64,000 nt of DNA from Pseudomonas sp. M47T1 (GCF_000263855.1 NZ_AJWX01000024.1:39069-103068), one strand, 5' to 3'; positions 35,673 through 45,307 are shown, counted from the first letter of the stretch. Made by a program: numbers and translations. Notes: generated by a model not told the origin, from the sequence alone.

Positions 35673-36819
35673 GCGTGCCTGTGGATACCATTGGCTGTGC
35701 AAACCGGTTGATATGAAAATCATGAATACGCGTGCTGGTACTGCCCGTGGCAATCAGCTCGGCCATCACCGCGCCCACGCCCGGGCCCAGCTGGAAGCCG
35801 GCGCCACAGAAACCGAAGGCGTAATACAGGCCGTCGACCTGCCCGCTCGGCCCCATGATCGGCAGTGAATCCGGCGTGTAGCTCTCGATGCCGCTCCACA
35901 CCCGAATGATGTTCAGCGGCGCAATGCCCGGCACCAGCCGGCGCATCTGGCTGATCTGGTTGAGGATGCTGCGCGGCTCCACATGGGCCCGGCGGTTGAG
36001 CATGTCCGGCTTGCTGCGGTAGCCGCCACCGATGACGATGTTGCCGCGGGCGATCTGGCGGAAGTAGATCACTTCCTCCGGGATCTTGGTGTACACGCCA
36101 ATCACGGTTTTCAGCGCATAAGGCACCGGTTCGGTCACCGCCATCTGCGGGCCGTTGGTGTCCAGCGGCACCGGCTCGCCGAACTGCGCCGACAGCTTGT
36201 CGCCCCAGGCGCCGGCAGTCACCAGCAGGTTGGGCGCGGTGAAACGGCGGCCGTCCACGGTGTCGATGTGGAAGTCACCGCCCACCTTCTGCACCTCGCG
36301 CACCTCGGTGCGTTCATGCACGATGGCACCGGCACGCACGGCGGCGCGGGCAAAGGCCGGCGCGGCCAGGCGCGGGTTGGCGTGGCCGTCATGGGGCGCG
36401 TAGGAACCGCCCTGCACTTGCGGGCCCAGGAACGGAAAGCGTTCATGCAGGGCCTTGCCGCTGAAGATCTGCAAGTCCAGCTCACGGGCTTCCGGGGCCT
36501 GGGCGTAGGCTTCCAGGTCGGCGATATGCGTAGCGTCGTAGCACACGCGCATGTGGCCGCTGGGCAGGAACTCCAGGTCTTCGCCAATCAGTTCGGGCAG
36601 GCGCTTCCACAGGTGGAAGGAGCGATTGGACAGCTCCAGCTGGCACAGGTAACGGCCCTGGCGGCGAACGTTGCCGAAGTTGACGCCGCTGGCGTACTGA
36701 CCAATCTGGTCGCGCTCCAGCACAATCACCGAGCGCCCCTGCTGACGCAGGAAGAACGCTGCCGCGGCGCCCATGAAGCCACCGCCCACAATCACCACAT
36801 CGGCCTGTTGCGCACTCAT
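35668..36819 (-). CDS. Amine dehydrogenase/oxidase beta subunit, FAD-dependent (HcnC/LhpB-like)
   Basis: 383 residues. The FAD-binding GGGFMGAAAAFFL lies at 12-24, and the body follows the DAO fold as in HcnC, sarcosine oxidase beta and D-hydroxyproline dehydrogenase beta. RVWSGIESYTPDSLPIMGPS is the family signature near the C-terminus. It is the catalytic subunit of a three-part membrane-associated enzyme encoded with the alpha (36816-38192, 4-base overlap) and gamma (38174-38482) subunits. Its substrate is probably an amine, opine or imino acid. The stop codon is inside a REP unit. Confidence 0.88.
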   Translation of the reverse strand: MSAQQADVVIVGGGFMGAAAAFFLRQQGRSVIVLERDQIGQYASGVNFGNVRRQGRYLCQLELSNRSFHLWKRLPELIGEDLEFLPSGHMRVCYDATHIADLEAYAQAPEARELDLQIFSGKALHERFPFLGPQVQGGSYAPHDGHANPRLAAPAFARAAVRAGAIVHERTEVREVQKVGGDFHIDTVDGRRFTAPNLLVTAGAWGDKLSAQFGEPVPLDTNGPQMAVTEPVPYALKTVIGVYTKIPEEVIYFRQIARGNIVIGGGYRSKPDMLNRRAHVEPRSILNQISQMRRLVPGIAPLNIIRVWSGIESYTPDSLPIMGPSGQVDGLYYAFGFCGAGFQLGPGVGAVMAELIATGSTSTRIHDFHINRFAQPMVSTGTL

Positions 36820-38192
36820 GCCTGTACCTCCTGCACATTCAGGGTCAAGGGCTTGACCGGCGCCTGGCCGCGCTGCCGACCCACTTCCCTCACGGGTACG
36901 CCCGCCTCGGCGGCAATGACTTCAGCCCCGGCCTGGGAGCAGTAACGCCCCTGGCAGCGGCCCATGCCCACGCGGCTGAACGCCTTGGCGCGGTTGACCT
37001 CACAGGCACCCTTTTCGCGGACCACGCCGCGCAGCTCGCCAGCGCTGATCATTTCACAGCGGCAGACAATGGCCTCGTCCGGCAGCAGTTGCACTTGGGC
37101 GGCCGGCCAAGGGAAGGCCTGGGTGAGCCCCAGGCGAAAACGGTCCATCTGCGCCAGGATCTGCCGCTGCGCCTGCTGAGCACCGGCGTCCACGGGCAGC
37201 CCCAGGTCCTGCAACAGCGCCATGGCCGCCAGGCGCCCCGCCGCTTGCGCCGCGTCGGCGCCACGAATGCGCGCACCGTCACCGGCGGCGTAGACACTGG
37301 GTAATGAAGTACGACCGTCGTTGTCGGTGTGCAGCAACCATTGGCCCGAAGCCTCGTCAAAGGCAAAGCCGCAACCGGCAAGGTCGGCCAGCTGGGTTTC
37401 CGGGCGCAGGTGATACCCCAGCGCCACGGCGTCGCAGCCCACGCGCAAGGTTGCGCCCTTGCCGGTGCGCACGGTCACGCCCTCGACACCGCTGCGTTCG
37501 TCGCCGTGAATCTGCAACGGCGTGACGCCCAGGTGCACGGCGATGCCCGCCCGGTACAAGCCGGCCAGCAGGCTCATGCCGGTCAAAAGCACGCCCGGGC
37601 GCGCCATCAGTTTCGGCGTGGCGCGCAAGCGCTGGTACAACGGCGAGGTGTCGAGCACCGCCGCCACCTTGGCCCCGGCCTTATGGTACTGGCTGGCGAC
37701 CAGGTACAGCAGCGGCCCGGTGCCCATGAACACCACGCTGGCGCCGATGGACACCGCCTGGGCCTTCAGCGCGATCTGCGCGCCGCCCAGGCTGTAGGTG
37801 CCCGCCAGTTGCCAGCCCTGTACCGGCAACAGCCGGTCGGTGGCCCCGGTGCACAGCACCAGCGCATCGTAGTCCAGCGCCTCGTGGCGGCCCTGGCTCA
37901 CGCAGCACAGTTGCTGGTCGGCCAGGTTCCACACCAGGGTGTCGGGGCGGTAATCGATGTGCTCGCGCAGCTGGTCAAAACGCTCATGCAGCGCCTTTGC
38001 CTTGCCGGCCTCGGTGCCGTACAGCTGGGCGTAGTCGCGTTTGAAGCCCTCGGGCTGGCGCCGGTAGATTTGCCCACCCGCCCGGCGACCTTCGTCCACC
38101 AGTGTGGGGCGAATGCCCGCCGCCAGCAGGGTTTCGGCGCAGCGGATGCCTGCAGGCCCGGCGCCGACAATGATTACCCGCGCAGTGGCCAT
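36816..38192 (-). CDS. Amine dehydrogenase alpha subunit, FAD/NAD-binding with BFD iron-sulfur domain (HcnB-like)
   Basis: 458 residues. GAGPAGIRCAETLLAAGIRP is the N-terminal FAD motif, followed by a second nucleotide fold (MGTGPLLYLVASQYHKAGAK) and a C-terminal BFD-like [2Fe-2S] segment with Cys in IVCRCEMISAGELR and GRCQGRYCSQAG. The order matches HcnB and the alpha subunits of octopine/nopaline and hydroxyproline dehydrogenases. It probably passes electrons from the beta subunit to the chain. It overlaps the gamma gene by 19 bases and the beta gene by 4. Confidence 0.9.
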   Translation of the reverse strand: MATARVIIVGAGPAGIRCAETLLAAGIRPTLVDEGRRAGGQIYRRQPEGFKRDYAQLYGTEAGKAKALHERFDQLREHIDYRPDTLVWNLADQQLCCVSQGRHEALDYDALVLCTGATDRLLPVQGWQLAGTYSLGGAQIALKAQAVSIGASVVFMGTGPLLYLVASQYHKAGAKVAAVLDTSPLYQRLRATPKLMARPGVLLTGMSLLAGLYRAGIAVHLGVTPLQIHGDERSGVEGVTVRTGKGATLRVGCDAVALGYHLRPETQLADLAGCGFAFDEASGQWLLHTDNDGRTSLPSVYAAGDGARIRGADAAQAAGRLAAMALLQDLGLPVDAGAQQAQRQILAQMDRFRLGLTQAFPWPAAQVQLLPDEAIVCRCEMISAGELRGVVREKGACEVNRAKAFSRVGMGRCQGRYCSQAGAEVIAAEAGVPVREVGRQRGQAPVKPLTLNVQEVQA

Positions 38193-38482
38193 GACGCCTC
38201 CGGTTGTGTGGTGAGAATGTCCAGGCCGTCGCGCACGTCCTGGGAACAGGCGCGCAGGCGCTCGCCGCCGCGGGTCCAGACCCAGCAGTCCTGGCAGGCG
38301 CCCATCAGGCAGAAACCGGCGCGGCGGCCGTTATCGAATTCCGAACCGCGCAGGGCGTCGCCATTAGTCAACAGCGCCACCATCAGCGTGTCGCCTTCCA
38401 GCGCCTGCACCGGCTGGCCGTCAACCTGCAAGTGGACGACCGGGCGCTGCTGCTCGGCCAGACGAACAAAACGGGCACTCAT
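38174..38482 (-). CDS. (2Fe-2S)-binding gamma subunit of amine dehydrogenase (HcnA-like)
   Basis: 102 residues, with the ferredoxin-type cluster ligands Cys58, Cys63, Cys66 and Cys79 (FCLMGACQDCWVW...LRAC). HcnA-like subunits are of this size and are always paired with HcnB- and HcnC-like proteins. The ATG at 38482 overlaps the stop of the upstream ABC transporter ATPase gene by 4 bases, which directly couples uptake and oxidation genes. Confidence 0.9.
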   Translation of the reverse strand: MSARFVRLAEQQRPVVHLQVDGQPVQALEGDTLMVALLTNGDALRGSEFDNGRRAGFCLMGACQDCWVWTRGGERLRACSQDVRDGLDILTTQPEASWPLRG

Positions 38483-40323
38483 GCGTACGCTCCCTGAATA
38501 GGCAGCACCAGCGTCGGCTGGCCTGCCGACAGCTGCGCGCTGTCCAGATGGCAAAGGATGTCACTGCCGCCGACAAGGGTGCGGCGGTTCGGCGCGGTGT
38601 GGTTGCACAGGCCCTCCACGCGCAACGGGCAGCGATTGAGAAAGGTACACAGCTCGCGCTGATTGGCGGTGGGCGCACTGATGGGCGGCAGTTTGCACGT
38701 CACGGCAGTGCTCTCCAGCCAGCCCTGGCGCAGGGCCGGCACCGAATTCACCAGCAGGTTGGTGTACGGGTGGAACGGTGCCTGAGCCAGGGCGTCGCGG
38801 CTGCCGCTCTCGACAATATGGCCGCTGTACATCACCGCCACGTCATCGCACAGGGCACGCACGGTGGAAATGTCGTGGCTGATGAACAGGTACGACACGC
38901 CCAGCTCCCGGCGCAGTTCGGCCAGCAGTTCGAGAATGGCCGCACCCACCACGCTGTCCAGCGCCGAGGTGACCTCGTCGCACAGAATCAGGTCCGGTGT
39001 GGCAGCCAGTGCCCGGGCCAGGTTGATGCGTTGCTTCTGGCCACCCGACAGGGCACCAGGGCGGCGCTCGGCGATGCTGCGCGGCAACTTCACCAGGTCC
39101 AGCAGTTCATCGATGCGCCGGCGTTGGGCCGCGCCCTTGAGGCCATGGTAGGCGCGCAGCGGCCGGCCAAGGATAGTGGCGATGCTGTGCATGGGGTTGA
39201 GCGCGGTGTCGGCGTTCTGGAACACCATCTGGATGCGCCGGAACTGGTCGGCCGAGCGCCCCTTGAGGTCACCGGACAATGGCTGGCCGTCGAAGGTAAC
39301 CTCGCCGCGACAGGGTTGCAGCAGCCCCGCCACCACTCGCGCCAAGGTCGACTTGCCCGAACCCGACTCACCGATGATGCCCATGGCCTGGCCGCGGTGC
39401 AGGGTGAGGTCAATGTCTTCCAGCACGCGAATGCGTGGCAGGCCGTGCAGGTCACGTGGGCCGTAGCCGGCGGTCAGGCCTTGGATGGTCAGCAGCGGTG
39501 CGGTGCCTCGGGCCACGTCGTCCAGGCGAATTTTCGCCGCCGGGCGCGCGGCGTCCAGCAACTGGCGGGTGTATTCATGGTTGGGCGACTTGAGCAGCGC
39601 GGCGGTGCCGTTGTCTTCCAGGATCTGCCCGCCATTGAGCACGATGATCTGGTCGGCCATTTGTGCCACCACCGCCAGGTCGTGGCTGACGTAAACGGCT
39701 GTGGCGCCGCGCTCGCGCACCACGCGCTTGAAGGCGCGCAGCACGTCGATCTGGGTCGTCACGTCGAGGGCCGTGGTGGGTTCGTCCAGCACCACCAGCA
39801 ACGGGTCGCTGATCAGCGCCATGGCCGCCATGATGCGCTGCAACTGGCCGCCCGACACCTGGTGCGGGTAGCGATCGCCGATGTGCTCCGGGTCTGGCAG
39901 GGCCAGGTCGCGAAACAGTTCGATGGCCTTGTCGCGCAACTGTTCGCGGCTACCGCCCACGCCGTGGATCAGCGCCCCCTCCAGCACCTGGTCAATCAGC
40001 CGCTGGGCCGGGTTGAACGCCGCCGCCGCGCTTTGCGCCACGTAACACACGCGGTTGCCGCGCAGAACCTGCAGCTCGGTTTCGCTCAGGCTCAGCAGGT
40101 CGTCGTCACCCACCTTTACCTGGCCACCGGCGATACGGCAACCGCGCCGGGCGTAACCCAGCAGCGACAAGGCGATGGTGGTCTTGCCCGAACCGGACTC
40201 GCCGATCAGCGCCAGCACTTCGCCGCGCTCCAGGTTGAAGCTCACGCCCTTGACGATTTCGATCTCGCCGTGTTCGCCGCTGGCGTTGACCCGCAGGTCT
40301 TTGACTTGGATGAGATGGCTCAT
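38479..40323 (-). CDS. ABC transporter ATPase, two nucleotide-binding domains fused (DppD-DppF type)
   Basis: 614 residues. Two full ATPase domains in tandem: Walker A GESGSGKTT, signature VSGGQLQRIMAAMAL and Walker B LLVVLDEPTTALD in the first; Walker A GESGSGKST, signature LSGGQKQRINLARAL and LILCDEVTSALD in the second. Each has its H-loop (YVSHDL; FISHDI). The C-terminal tail carries a Cys-rich oligopeptide-permease end (CTFLNRCPLRVEGLCNH). It powers the permease pair encoded upstream. A single fused ATPase replaces the usual separate D and F genes, as in nickel/opine-type systems. Confidence 0.92.
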   Translation of the reverse strand: MSHLIQVKDLRVNASGEHGEIEIVKGVSFNLERGEVLALIGESGSGKTTIALSLLGYARRGCRIAGGQVKVGDDDLLSLSETELQVLRGNRVCYVAQSAAAAFNPAQRLIDQVLEGALIHGVGGSREQLRDKAIELFRDLALPDPEHIGDRYPHQVSGGQLQRIMAAMALISDPLLVVLDEPTTALDVTTQIDVLRAFKRVVRERGATAVYVSHDLAVVAQMADQIIVLNGGQILEDNGTAALLKSPNHEYTRQLLDAARPAAKIRLDDVARGTAPLLTIQGLTAGYGPRDLHGLPRIRVLEDIDLTLHRGQAMGIIGESGSGKSTLARVVAGLLQPCRGEVTFDGQPLSGDLKGRSADQFRRIQMVFQNADTALNPMHSIATILGRPLRAYHGLKGAAQRRRIDELLDLVKLPRSIAERRPGALSGGQKQRINLARALAATPDLILCDEVTSALDSVVGAAILELLAELRRELGVSYLFISHDISTVRALCDDVAVMYSGHIVESGSRDALAQAPFHPYTNLLVNSVPALRQGWLESTAVTCKLPPISAPTANQRELCTFLNRCPLRVEGLCNHTAPNRRTLVGGSDILCHLDSAQLSAGQPTLVLPIQGAYA

Positions 40324-41184
40324 TCAGTGCCCTCCCTTGCTGCGCTGGCGACGGCTGGAAATGCTGTCGATCAGCAGGTTGATGCCTACGGTCATGGAAC
40401 CGATGGCCAGTGCCGGAATCACCAGGGCGGGTGCGCCTTGGCTGAGGCCGCCGATGTTTTCGCGTACCAGCGAACCCAGGTCGGCGTCCGGTGGCTGCAC
40501 GCCCAGGCCCAGGAAGCTCATGCCGCTGAGCAGCAGCACGATGAAACCAAAGCGCAGGCCCAGGTCGGTGAGCACCGGGTTGAGCATGTTGGGCAGTATT
40601 TCCACGCAAGCGATGTACCAACGCGGCTCGCCGCGGGTACGCGCCACCTGCACGTATTCCAGCGCTTCAATGTTGGTGGCCAGGCTGCGGGCAATGCGGT
40701 AGCAGCCCGGTGCATAGCTGAGCACCGCCGTGACGATCAACAGCTGCACCGAAGCGCCGAAAGCCGACACCACCACCAGCGCCAGCATTTTGCCGGGGAT
40801 GGAGATCAAGGCGTCCATGACGCGGCTGATGCAGCCGTCCAGCCAGCGCGACGACACCACCGAGAGCAAGGCCAGCGCCGTACCCACGGTGCTGGCCAAC
40901 ACCGCCGCCACCAGGGCCAGGCCCACGGTGAAGCGTGCGCCGATCAGCACACGGCTGAGCATGTCCCGGCCCAAGTAGTCGGTGCCCAGCGCGAAGCCGT
41001 GGCCCATGTCGTCGAACACGTTGTTGGAGATCACGTCGCCCACGCCGTGAGGCGCCAACCAACCGCCCAGCAGCGCTACCAGCAGCCAGAAGGCGCACAG
41101 GCCGGCGCCCACCAGGCCGAGGATCGACGTGCGCACGCGGGGAAAGGGCTTGAAACGGGCAGGCTTGCCAATGACGTTGTTCAT
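40324..41184 (-). CDS. ABC transporter permease, dipeptide/opine type (DppC-like)
   Basis: 286 residues from ATG 41184, which overlaps the upstream permease by 4 bases. It has about six membrane segments, with GTDYLGRDMLSRVLIGARFT (DppC signature) and the EAA loop YVQVARTRGEPRWYI. The inner-membrane permease partner of the gene just upstream. Confidence 0.92.
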   Translation of the reverse strand: MNNVIGKPARFKPFPRVRTSILGLVGAGLCAFWLLVALLGGWLAPHGVGDVISNNVFDDMGHGFALGTDYLGRDMLSRVLIGARFTVGLALVAAVLASTVGTALALLSVVSSRWLDGCISRVMDALISIPGKMLALVVVSAFGASVQLLIVTAVLSYAPGCYRIARSLATNIEALEYVQVARTRGEPRWYIACVEILPNMLNPVLTDLGLRFGFIVLLLSGMSFLGLGVQPPDADLGSLVRENIGGLSQGAPALVIPALAIGSMTVGINLLIDSISSRRQRSKGGH

Positions 41185-42137
41185 CGCTGTCTCAGCCTCG
41201 GGTTGGAAAGAATCGCGCACACGTCAGCCACCAGCACCAACGCCAGGTAAGCGGCACAGAACAGCATGGTGCAGGCCTGCACCAGGGCCATGTCGCGGTT
41301 GGTCACGGCGTCCACCATCAGGCTGGCGATGCCGGGGTAGTTGAAGATGGTCTCGACGATCACCACGCCGCCCAGCAGGTACGACAGGCTCAGCGCCACG
41401 GCGTTGACGATGGGGCCGATGGCGTTGGGCAAGGCATGGCGCAGCACGATACGCACGGGGCTGGCGCCCTTGAGCCGGGCCATTTCCACGTAGGGGCTGT
41501 CCAACTGGTCGATGACCGCAGCGCGGGTCATGCGTGCCATTTGCGCCACGATCACGCAGCACAGGGTCATCACCGGCAAGGCATAGGCCCGCAGGAACTC
41601 CAGCGGCGTGTGCACTTGGGTGGCGAACGACAGCGCCGACAGCCAGTGCAGCTTCACGGCAAACACCAGCACCGCCAGGGTCGCCACCAGAAATTCCGGC
41701 ACCGCCACCAGGGTCAGGGTACAAAAGCTCAGCACGCTGTCCAGGCGCCCGCCCCGGCGCATGGCCGAGACAATGCCCAGGGTCAATGCCACCGGCACCG
41801 ACACCAGCGCGGTGACGGCCGCCAGCATCAGGGTGTTGGGCAGACGCCCGGCCATCAGCTCGCTGACGGGCATGGCATTGGACACCGACTCGCCCAGGTG
41901 CCCGGTGACCAGGCCCGTCAACCAGTGCAGGTAACGCACGATGCCGGGCTGGTCCAGCCCCAGTTGGGTGCGCAGCGCCGCCACCTGCTCAGGCGTGGCG
42001 AACTGGCCCAGGGCCTGCTGCGCAGCGTCGCCGGGCAATACGGCGGTGATGGCGAACACCACCATCGACACGATCAGCAGCGTCAGGGCAACCAGCCCCA
42101 GGCGCCGTGCGATCAGCCAGTACAGAGTATTGTGCAT
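41181..42137 (-). CDS. ABC transporter permease, dipeptide/opine type (DppB-like)
   Basis: 318 residues. The DppB pattern is clear: MHNTLYWLIARRLGLVALTL at the N-terminus, FAITAVLPGDAAQQALGQ, and the EAA loop YVEMARLKGASPVRIVLRHA. It forms the translocation channel with the DppC-like protein. It lies 170 bases after the substrate-binding protein gene, across an inverted REP pair. Confidence 0.92.
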   Translation of the reverse strand: MHNTLYWLIARRLGLVALTLLIVSMVVFAITAVLPGDAAQQALGQFATPEQVAALRTQLGLDQPGIVRYLHWLTGLVTGHLGESVSNAMPVSELMAGRLPNTLMLAAVTALVSVPVALTLGIVSAMRRGGRLDSVLSFCTLTLVAVPEFLVATLAVLVFAVKLHWLSALSFATQVHTPLEFLRAYALPVMTLCCVIVAQMARMTRAAVIDQLDSPYVEMARLKGASPVRIVLRHALPNAIGPIVNAVALSLSYLLGGVVIVETIFNYPGIASLMVDAVTNRDMALVQACTMLFCAAYLALVLVADVCAILSNPRLRQR

Positions 42138-42186
42138 GGTACGTCTCCTGCACTTTATTAGACCTTTACAACCCTATGAGGCAGGT

Positions 42187-42275
42187 TGTGGCAGCGGGTT
42201 CTACCCGCGAAGCAGACAGCGCAACGTCACTGTCATTACGCGGCGCTCTTTTCGCGGGCAGAGCCCGCTCCCACA
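42187..42275. repeat. Inverted REP pair (BIME-like)
   Basis: A degenerate unit at 42187-42211 (GGCAGCGGGTTCTACCCGC core) and a good unit at 42251-42275 (CGCGGGCAGAGCCCGC core) are inverted with 39 bases between. They lie between the binding-protein gene and the permease genes, where a REP hairpin would give the binding protein a more stable, more abundant transcript. Confidence 0.75.
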
Positions 42276-42307
42276 TGACCTCAACACAATCGATTGCCGT
42301 TAAAAGA

Positions 42308-43951
42308 TCACGCGTCCAGCCACACCTGCTCGGCGAACATGTAGCCCATGAAGCCGCCCAGCGGGTTGGTGCCGTAGCCCTTCACCCGCGCGTCCACGCC
42401 ATCGATGTTGCTGATGAACACCGGAATGCCGATGCCGCAGTGGTCGTGCACCAGGGCTTGCATGTCCTTGTACATCTGGCTGCGCTTGGCATCGTCGGTC
42501 TCGCCACGGGCCAGCATCAGCAACTGGTCGAACTGGTCGTTTTTCCAGCCCGACTCGTTCCACGGCGCCGACGACTGGAAGAACTGCGAAAAGATGATGT
42601 CGGCGTTGGGGCGCGGGTTGATGTTGCCGAAGCTGATGGGGTGCTTCATCCAGTGGTTGGACCAGTAGCCATCGGGCGGCAGGCGGTTGACGGTGAGGTC
42701 CAGCCCGGCCTGTTTCGCCGATTGCTGCAACAGCACGGCCATGTCCACCGAACCGGTGGCCGCAGGCGACGCCACCAGGGGCATCTTGACGCTGGCCATG
42801 CCGGCCTTTTTCAGCAAGAAGCGCGCCTTGTCCGGGTCGTATGGCGTTTGCGGCAACTCAGCGTTGTAGTAGCGCGAGCCGGGGGCGATCGGGTGGTCGT
42901 TGCCCACCACCGCGTAGCCGCGGAACACTGCCGATTTTACCTGTTCGCGGTCCAGCAGGTATTTCATGGCCTGGGTGAAGTCGGTGTTCTGGGTAGGCAT
43001 CTGGTCCTGGCGCATGATCATGTCGGTGTAGTTGCCCGACGGTGCGTCAACCACTTTGTGCCCGGCACTGGCGCTGATGCGGCTGGTGGAGCGCGGGTTG
43101 ACCTCGTTGATCATGTGCACGTCACCGGACAGCAACGCGTTGACCCGCGATGGCTCGTCGGAGATGGCGATGAATTCGATCTCGTCCAGGTACGGCAGGC
43201 CCGGTTTCCAGTAGTTGGCGTTACGCACCGCCACCGAGCGCACGCCGGGGCGGAACTCCTTGACGGTGAACGGGCCAGTGCCGATACCCAAGTTGAAGTC
43301 GGTGGTGTCCTTGGGCACGATCAGCAGGTGCGACACGGCCAGGATCGACGGCAGTTCGGCGTTGGGTGCGGTCAGCTTGATCTGCACTTCCAGCGGGCCG
43401 GTGGCCTTGATCTCTTCGAACTGGGCCATCAGCGGCATGACTTTGGAGCCGGTGGCCGGGTCCCTGTGACGGGTCAGGGAGAACACCACGTCGTCGGCCG
43501 TCAGCGGCTTGCCGTTGTGGAACGTGATGCCGTTGCGCAGGGTGATGATCCACAGGCTGGCGTCGGTGTGGTCGATTTTCTCGGCCAGTTCCAGTTGCGG
43601 CACCAGGTGCGAGTCGAAGCGGGTCAGGCCGTTGTAGAACATGTACTGACGGGCGTAGTCGGTGGACAGCGCGCCCTTGGCCGGGTCCAGGGTGTCGGCG
43701 GTGGACGAGGACATGCCCGCCACGCGGATCTTGCCGCCCTTCTTGCCCACGGTGGCGGGACCTGCATCCGCTTCGGCGGCGAACACCGAGCCGGCGCCGC
43801 CCAGCAGGCCACCCACGCTGCTGGCCATGATCCCGGCCACGCCCAGCATGCGCAGCGCCTCGCGACGCGACATGCCACGGTTCAAGCCTTCGAAGATACG
43901 CACACTGTCCTGGCCAGTGATGAGCTGGGATTCGACCTTTTTCTCTGTCAT
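42308..43951 (-). CDS. ABC transporter substrate-binding protein, Tat-exported (SBP_bac_5)
   Basis: 547 residues. The long N-terminus carries a twin-arginine motif (SRREALRML at 28-36) followed by a hydrophobic stretch ending near SVFAAEA, so it is exported folded. The mature part is the extracellular solute-binding family 5 (DTLDPAKGALSTDYARQYMF; LRNGITFHNGKPLTADDVVF; SGNYTDMIMRQDQMPTQNTD). The ligand is not readable; peptides, opines or other amino compounds are possible. It precedes the permease genes, and the gene before it encodes an FAD oxidase. Confidence 0.92.
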   Translation of the reverse strand: MTEKKVESQLITGQDSVRIFEGLNRGMSRREALRMLGVAGIMASSVGGLLGGAGSVFAAEADAGPATVGKKGGKIRVAGMSSSTADTLDPAKGALSTDYARQYMFYNGLTRFDSHLVPQLELAEKIDHTDASLWIITLRNGITFHNGKPLTADDVVFSLTRHRDPATGSKVMPLMAQFEEIKATGPLEVQIKLTAPNAELPSILAVSHLLIVPKDTTDFNLGIGTGPFTVKEFRPGVRSVAVRNANYWKPGLPYLDEIEFIAISDEPSRVNALLSGDVHMINEVNPRSTSRISASAGHKVVDAPSGNYTDMIMRQDQMPTQNTDFTQAMKYLLDREQVKSAVFRGYAVVGNDHPIAPGSRYYNAELPQTPYDPDKARFLLKKAGMASVKMPLVASPAATGSVDMAVLLQQSAKQAGLDLTVNRLPPDGYWSNHWMKHPISFGNINPRPNADIIFSQFFQSSAPWNESGWKNDQFDQLLMLARGETDDAKRSQMYKDMQALVHDHCGIGIPVFISNIDGVDARVKGYGTNPLGGFMGYMFAEQVWLDA

Positions 43952-44032
43952 GTCGGTTCTACCTGTCGATAATCGGGTTACACGAAGGGCTCGCGGTTGA
44001 CCGCGAACGTGCTTGAAGCGAAAGCAGGTCTA

Positions 44033-45307
44033 TCAGTGCAGGTGGTCCTGAAGCCGGTAGTAGGCACCCACCAATGGCAGGAACCAGGGCTTGCCGAAGT
44101 GCCCGGGAATGGCCGGCCAGTCCAGCTCGTGCCAGGGGTTGGCGGCGGTGTTGCCGTCCATCACGTCGGCCATTACCCGACCCATGTGCACGGACATCTG
44201 CACACCGTGGCCGCTGTAGCCCATGGAGTGGTAAATGCCGTTGTGCTGGCCGGCGCGGGGCAAGCGGTCGGCGGTCATGTCCACCAAACCGCCCCAGCAG
44301 TAGTCGATGCGCACCTTGGCCAGTTGCGGAAACATCTGCGCCAGAGCCGCGCGCAGGATCTCGCCGCTCTTGGCGTCGCTGCGCGGGCTGGACATGGCAA
44401 AGCGCGCCCGGCCGCCGAACAGCAGGCGGTTGTCGGGGGTGACGCGGAAATAGTTGCCGATGATGCGGCTGGTGACGTACGAACGCTGGGCCGGCAGCAG
44501 TTTGGCCAGCACCTCCTTGGGCAGCACTTCGGTGACCACGATGAAACTGCCCACCGGGGCCATGCGCCGCCGGTACCAGTTCAGGTCCCCCACTTGGGAC
44601 GCGCCCGAAGCCAGTAGCAATTGCCCGGCCTGCACGGTGCCACGGGCGGTGTGCACCTGGTAGCCACCCGCGTTGGCTTGCCATTGGCTGACAGCGGCGT
44701 TTTCATAGATCAACGCGCCCTTGCGCGCCGCGGCGTCGGCCAGGCCCACGCCGAAACGGCCCACGTGCATCTGTACGCCGTTGCGTTGCAGCAGGCCGCC
44801 GTGAAACTGGTCCGAGTCCACTTCATCGCGGACGTCGGCCGCCGAGAGCAACTCCACGTCGGCGTCAACCTCGCGGCGAATCAGTTCATAGGTGGTGGCA
44901 AGGCCGGCGAAATGTTCGGGCTTGGCGGCAAGCTTGAGCTTGCCGTTGCGCTGGTAATTGCACTCGATGGCTTCGCTGCGCACGATGTCATCGACGCTGG
45001 CCACCGCGTGTTCGTATGCCTGGTAGAACGCCCGGGCCTGTGCAGGCCCAAGCTTTGCCGACAGTGCGGCGTAATCCTGGGCGACCCCGGTGTTGCACTG
45101 GCCGCCATTGCGTCCCGACGCCTCGCCAATCACCCGGCCCGCCTCGAACACCGCGACCCGGGCGCCTTTCATGGCCAGCGCACGGGCGGCCGACAGGCCG
45201 GTAAAGCCGCCACCGACGATGGCAACGTCGACCTGCCCTTCCACCGGGCCTGCCTGGCCAAGGCCAAAGGCGGGCGCGGTGTCCAACCAGTAGGATTCAC
45301 TGCTCAT
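44033..45307 (-). CDS. FAD-dependent oxidoreductase (PuuB/DadA-like)
   Basis: 424 residues. VAIVGGGFTGLSAARALAMK is the FAD motif; the sequence GEASGRNGGQCNTG and LLFGGRARFAMSSPRSDAKS are features of gamma-glutamylputrescine oxidase (PuuB) and related DAO enzymes, and the C-terminal YHSMGYSGHGVQMSVHMGRV is typical. It oxidises an amine or amino acid. It is second in the long operon, directly before the transporter genes. The Puu pathway synthetase and hydrolase are not in the window. Confidence 0.88.
   Translation of the reverse strand: MSSESYWLDTAPAFGLGQAGPVEGQVDVAIVGGGFTGLSAARALAMKGARVAVFEAGRVIGEASGRNGGQCNTGVAQDYAALSAKLGPAQARAFYQAYEHAVASVDDIVRSEAIECNYQRNGKLKLAAKPEHFAGLATTYELIRREVDADVELLSAADVRDEVDSDQFHGGLLQRNGVQMHVGRFGVGLADAAARKGALIYENAAVSQWQANAGGYQVHTARGTVQAGQLLLASGASQVGDLNWYRRRMAPVGSFIVVTEVLPKEVLAKLLPAQRSYVTSRIIGNYFRVTPDNRLLFGGRARFAMSSPRSDAKSGEILRAALAQMFPQLAKVRIDYCWGGLVDMTADRLPRAGQHNGIYHSMGYSGHGVQMSVHMGRVMADVMDGNTAANPWHELDWPAIPGHFGKPWFLPLVGAYYRLQDHLH

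Noticed and set aside
35668..38482. Naming the trimer hcnABC
   Set aside because: Order and size fit, but the transporter context fits opine or imino-acid dehydrogenases at least as well. Sequence alone does not decide, so no symbol was given.
38548..41250. A 900-codon open frame on the plus strand
   Set aside because: It is antisense to the ABC transporter ATPase and permease genes, which have full domain motifs. Its composition (His/Gln/Arg-rich) is the known artefact of GC-rich antisense frames.
42107..43972. A 621-codon open frame on the plus strand
   Set aside because: Antisense to the substrate-binding protein gene; no family motif and biased composition.
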